64,000 bases of DNA from Bog-473 sp036502025 (GTDB lineage: Bacteria; Actinomycetota; Acidimicrobiia; Acidimicrobiales; RAAP-2), in contig DASXZJ010000171.1 in NCBI GenBank assembly GCA_036502025.1, forward strand, positions 3,419 through 67,418, in the 5' to 3' direction. The position numbers were made by a program, and so were the translations under genes. The notes beneath the pieces were generated by a model that was not told where the DNA came from, made no database searches, and saw only the letters and a program-made list of their open reading frames with translations. Numbering within the stretch: position 1 is the stretch's first letter; every line of letters starts with the position of its first letter. Of the stretch, positions 61,443-64,000 are shown one piece after another.

Positions 61443-61787
61443 ATGACCGCTTTCATCAAGTACGTGACCTTTGACTGCTCGGAGCCCCGACGGCTCTGCG
61501 CCTTCTGGTCGGAGATAACCGGCTACCAGACCGTCACGGCAGAGGAGGATTTCGCGGCGTTGGCCGCTCCCGACTCGCGCGGAGTTCGGGGCATCCTGTT
61601 CTGGCGGGTGCCCGAGCCGAAGACCGTCAAGAGCCGCATGCATGTCGATTTGGCATCCAAGGACCCGCAAGCAGAGATTGCACGGATCGTCGAGCTGGGT
61701 GGTCAGACGGTAGAGCATCGGGTCGGCAACGGGGCCAGCTGGACGGTCATGCTGGACCCAGAGGGCAACGAGTTCTGCCTCGGTTGA
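61443..61787 (+). CDS. Glyoxalase/VOC-superfamily protein
   Basis: The 114-residue single VOC module has FIKYVTFDCSEPRRLCAFW at the start and VMLDPEGNEFCLG at the end, with MHVDLASKDP in the middle; H and E residues occupy the metal positions. VOC proteins cover glyoxalases, dioxygenases and drug-binding proteins, and this short form resembles the Glyoxalase_6 group of unassigned function. It is convergent with the VanY-like gene. Confidence 0.82.
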   Translation: MTAFIKYVTFDCSEPRRLCAFWSEITGYQTVTAEEDFAALAAPDSRGVRGILFWRVPEPKTVKSRMHVDLASKDPQAEIARIVELGGQTVEHRVGNGASWTVMLDPEGNEFCLG

Positions 61788-61809
61788 CGAAGGGCGCTTG
61801 CCTCCAGGT

Positions 61810-62646
61810 CTACTTGCCGTTCACCGAGAAGTGCTGGTAGTCGGGCGATCCAGTCCAACGACCGCCCCACTGCCATCCCACCGAGGCAAAGGCCGTCACG
61901 AGCGTGCCGCCGGTGACCGCCATTCCGGGTCGCACGTCGGATCGGTTCTCGTACGCGTCCCCCATGGGCGGGATGACCGTGGTGCCCTCGATGTACGGAT
62001 TTTGGACGTCGTTCACGTCAATGGCCTCACCGTATGCGTGCATGGACCATTGGGGTGGACCCGGTGCCACCGCATACCGGCAGTTGAACCCAGAAGTGTC
62101 ATCGGCCGCCGCGGCCGCGTCGTCGTTGCCGCCGTAGCCGGCCTCAGGAACCATTTCCTCGATCGGGAAATGGGCGGCGTACAAAGCGGAGAACACCTCG
62201 ATGACCGCGGTCGCGACGGAGACGTTGACCACCATCGTGCCCACGTGTGGCTGATTGTCGAAGCCCCAGTAGGACATCGTCAGTAGTCGCAGCTGACCGG
62301 GATCTACCGGGCAGCCGGAGTGCCACGTGGCTCCGAGCAGCGCCGTGGTCACCGCGGACACGTTGGACGTGAAGGAAGGGACGGTGGTCGTCGTGGTCGT
62401 GCTCGTGCTGATAGCCGTGCGGGCTATCCCGGTGTCAGCAGACGCTGGAGGTTTCACGGCGCTGGCCGCCCTGAGCGATGCGCCCGAGCGACACCCGGCC
62501 ACCAGCACGACGACGAGGAGAAGCACAAGGCCCGTCCCTCCCGGGTGACGACGGAGGTGTCCGCAAGGAGGCACGACGCCCAAGCCTACGGCGACAAATG
62601 GCGTCGTGACCGCTCCGACTCTCCGGCTCCTTACCTTCCGCGCCAT
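61810..62646 (-). CDS. D-alanyl-D-alanine carboxypeptidase-like lipoprotein (peptidase M15)
   Basis: The 278-residue product has a signal and lipobox near 44-48 (LVLVAGC), a Ser/Thr-rich linker (ISTSTTTTTTVPS) and an M15/VanY-type domain with SMHAYGEAIDVNDVQ and, near the C-terminus, YQHFSVNGK. The motif SxHxxGxAxD binds zinc in these L,D/D,D-carboxypeptidases, which trim peptidoglycan stems outside the cell. I chose ATG 62646 before the signal; the frame is open 79 codons further upstream, without similarity. Confidence 0.82.
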   Translation of the reverse strand: MARKVRSRRVGAVTTPFVAVGLGVVPPCGHLRRHPGGTGLVLLLVVVLVAGCRSGASLRAASAVKPPASADTGIARTAISTSTTTTTTVPSFTSNVSAVTTALLGATWHSGCPVDPGQLRLLTMSYWGFDNQPHVGTMVVNVSVATAVIEVFSALYAAHFPIEEMVPEAGYGGNDDAAAAADDTSGFNCRYAVAPGPPQWSMHAYGEAIDVNDVQNPYIEGTTVIPPMGDAYENRSDVRPGMAVTGGTLVTAFASVGWQWGGRWTGSPDYQHFSVNGK

Positions 62647-62755
62647 CGGATCTGAGCGGTCCGACCGGGCGGACTGCCGCCAGCTCGTTGAGCCGCTGAA
62701 CGTTTTGGGATAGGAAAGGGCAGCACAGTGCTCATCGAGCGGAGGACGACACGCG

Positions 62756-63157
62756 ATGCCGAAAGTGATCAAGGGAAATGCCGGGCGAACGCCGCCGGAG
62801 CCTTCGGCGAACCACTCCGACATCGACCATTGGGGCCGGCGCCTGATGCCGGATCTGCAGCCCATCGTCAAGCGGTTGGACACCTTGATCCGGGCGACGG
62901 TCCCGGGCCTTCACTACGGCGTCAAATGGAAGAGGGCGTACTACGGGCTACCCGAACTCGGATGGATCATCGAAATAGCCGCCTATGACGTTTCGGTGAA
63001 TATCGTCTTCCTCGGCGGCGCCGACTTCGAGCCCCCGCCCCCGCTCGGAACGACGGACCGGACCCGCTACGTCAAGGTGACCAGCCCGGAGGAGGTGCCG
63101 CGACCGGAGCTGGAGAAGTGGATCGAACAAGCGGGACGCACGCCTGGTTGGACGTGA
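62756..63157 (+). CDS. DUF1801-family protein
   Basis: The 133-residue product contains LIRATVPGLHYGVKWKRAYYGL and VSVNIVFLGGADF, the pattern of the DUF1801/YdhG-like family of uncertain function. A weak GGAGG lies about 10 nt before ATG 62756. It is convergent with glpX. Confidence 0.7.
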   Translation: MPKVIKGNAGRTPPEPSANHSDIDHWGRRLMPDLQPIVKRLDTLIRATVPGLHYGVKWKRAYYGLPELGWIIEIAAYDVSVNIVFLGGADFEPPPPLGTTDRTRYVKVTSPEEVPRPELEKWIEQAGRTPGWT

Positions 63158-63213
63158 CGGGCATCCCGCCCGCCCGGCGTGACGCTCGCTTCTGGTCCCG
63201 GCCGAAACCCCGC

Positions 63214-64000
63214 TCAGGAGAACGGAATGGAGCTGTACTCAGAGAGCTTCGTGAGCGCGTGGTTGGCGTCGATCTTGCGCAGCGTGCCCGACTTCGAGCG
63301 CATGACCAGTGACTGCGTGGTGGCGCCGAACTCGTGGTACTGGACGCCTTGGAGGAGTTCGCCGTCGGTGATGCCGGTGGCGGCGAAGAAGCAGTTGTTG
63401 CCCTGGACCAGGTCGTCGGTGGTGAGCACCGCGTCGATCTCGTAGCCGGCGGCCACGGCGGCGGCCCGCTCCTCGTCGTTGCGGGGGTAGAGGCGGCCCT
63501 GGATCTCGCCGCCCATGCACTTGAGCGCGGCCGCGGCCAGCACGCCTTCGGGGGTGCCGCCGATGCCGAAGAGGATGTCCGTCCCGGCGCCCGGCCACCC
63601 GGTGGCGATGGCCCCGGCCACGTCGCCGTCGGTGATGAGGCGGATCCGCGCCCCGGTGGCGCGCACCTCGGCGATGAGCTCGTCGTGGCGGGGCCGGTCG
63701 AGGATGACCGCGGTCAGGTCCCGCACCGGCCGGCCCAGGGCCTCGGACAGGGAGTGCAGGTTCTCGGTGGGCGAGCGGCGGATGTCGCAGGCCCCCTTGG
63801 CCCGCGGGCCGACGGCGATCTTCTCCATGTAGACGCAGGGACCGGGATCGAACATCGTCCCCCGCTCGGATACCGCGATGACGGCCAGGGCCCCGCCCCG
63901 GCCCAGGGCGGTCAGGGTGGTGCCGTCGATGGGGTCGACCGCGATGTCGGTCATGGGCGGCGTCCCGTCGCCGATCTTCTCGCCGTTGAAGAGCATGGGG
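63214..64000 (-). CDS. glpX: Class II fructose-1,6-bisphosphatase (partial, 5' end cut)
   Basis: The C-terminal about 260 residues are present, including DIAVDPIDGTTLTALGRGGALAV (metal site), VILDRPRHDEL, ITDGDVAGAIAT and GIGGTPEGVLAAAALK. GlpX removes the 1-phosphate in gluconeogenesis; actinobacteria use this class. The N-terminus lies outside the window, so the ATG at 63996 is internal. Confidence 0.93.
   Translation of the reverse strand, partial: PMLFNGEKIGDGTPPMTDIAVDPIDGTTLTALGRGGALAVIAVSERGTMFDPGPCVYMEKIAVGPRAKGACDIRRSPTENLHSLSEALGRPVRDLTAVILDRPRHDELIAEVRATGARIRLITDGDVAGAIATGWPGAGTDILFGIGGTPEGVLAAAALKCMGGEIQGRLYPRNDEERAAAVAAGYEIDAVLTTDDLVQGNNCFFAATGITDGELLQGVQYHEFGATTQSLVMRSKSGTLRKIDANHALTKLSEYSSIPFS

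Overview
The window is a gene-dense, very GC-rich chromosome segment from an actinobacterium. The strongest pointer is the gene order hom-thrC-rho-rpmE-prfA-prmC-(sua5-like)-rpiB-glyA-wecA-atpZ/I/B/E/F/F'/H/A/G/D/C, the usual actinobacterial block around the ATP synthase operon. Frequent GTG/TTG starts, 1-4 nt stop/start overlaps (ATGA, GTGA, TGATG) and several probably leaderless promoters agree. A deep-branching class such as Acidimicrobiia is my guess; it is not proven by the sequence. I see no insertion sequence, prophage, CRISPR array or rRNA. There is one tRNA.

Layout. 1-4.4 kb: a cut OsmC-like gene coupled to a double beta-helix (gamma-carbonic-anhydrase-like) protein and a pirin remnant, an HtrA-type protease without export signal, an unknown protein, and an ECF sigma factor with a small partner. 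4.5-14.5 kb: a membrane pseudokinase followed by six tightly coupled genes for an exported, cellulose-like, probably pyruvylated polysaccharide (two glycosyltransferases, a pyruvyl transferase, a flippase fused to a membrane glycosyltransferase, a BcsA-type synthase and a GH8 endoglucanase). 14.5-24.9 kb, minus strand: a complete hopanoid operon hpnC-hpnD-hpnE-prenyl synthase-shc-(hpnG::ispH)-hpnH-dxs, with a consensus promoter upstream of hpnC. 25.1-26.7 kb: a MerR-TetR chimeric regulator overlapping head to head with a DegV gene.

26.9-29.6 kb: a rifampin phosphotransferase gene (rph) preceded by a rifamycin-associated-element-like palindrome. 29.7-33.6 kb: tRNA-Arg, lysA, hom, thrC. 33.8-38.7 kb: rho (with an Asn/Gln-rich insert), rpmE, prfA, prmC and a divergent Sua5/YrdC homologue. 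38.7-45.3 kb: an accessory insert in the conserved block (2OG dioxygenase, D-aminoacylase-like amidohydrolase, fatty-acid-hydroxylase family membrane protein, SQR-like flavoprotein, Cys-less thiolase). 45.5-56.8 kb: rpiB, glyA, wecA and the ATP synthase operon with two b-type subunits and a delta subunit whose N-terminal domain is duplicated. 56.9-64 kb: small metabolic and unknown genes ending in glpX, which is cut by the window edge.

Functionally the window joins envelope construction (hopanoids, exopolysaccharide, WecA), energy (F-type ATPase), aspartate-family amino acids and antibiotic defence. The most notable points are the HpnG-IspH fusion inside a hopanoid operon that also carries DXS, the flippase-glycosyltransferase fusion in a cellulose-like cluster lacking BcsB and PilZ, the RAE-rph pair, and the ATP synthase peripheral-stalk arrangement that looks like a pre-fusion form of the mycobacterial b-delta protein.
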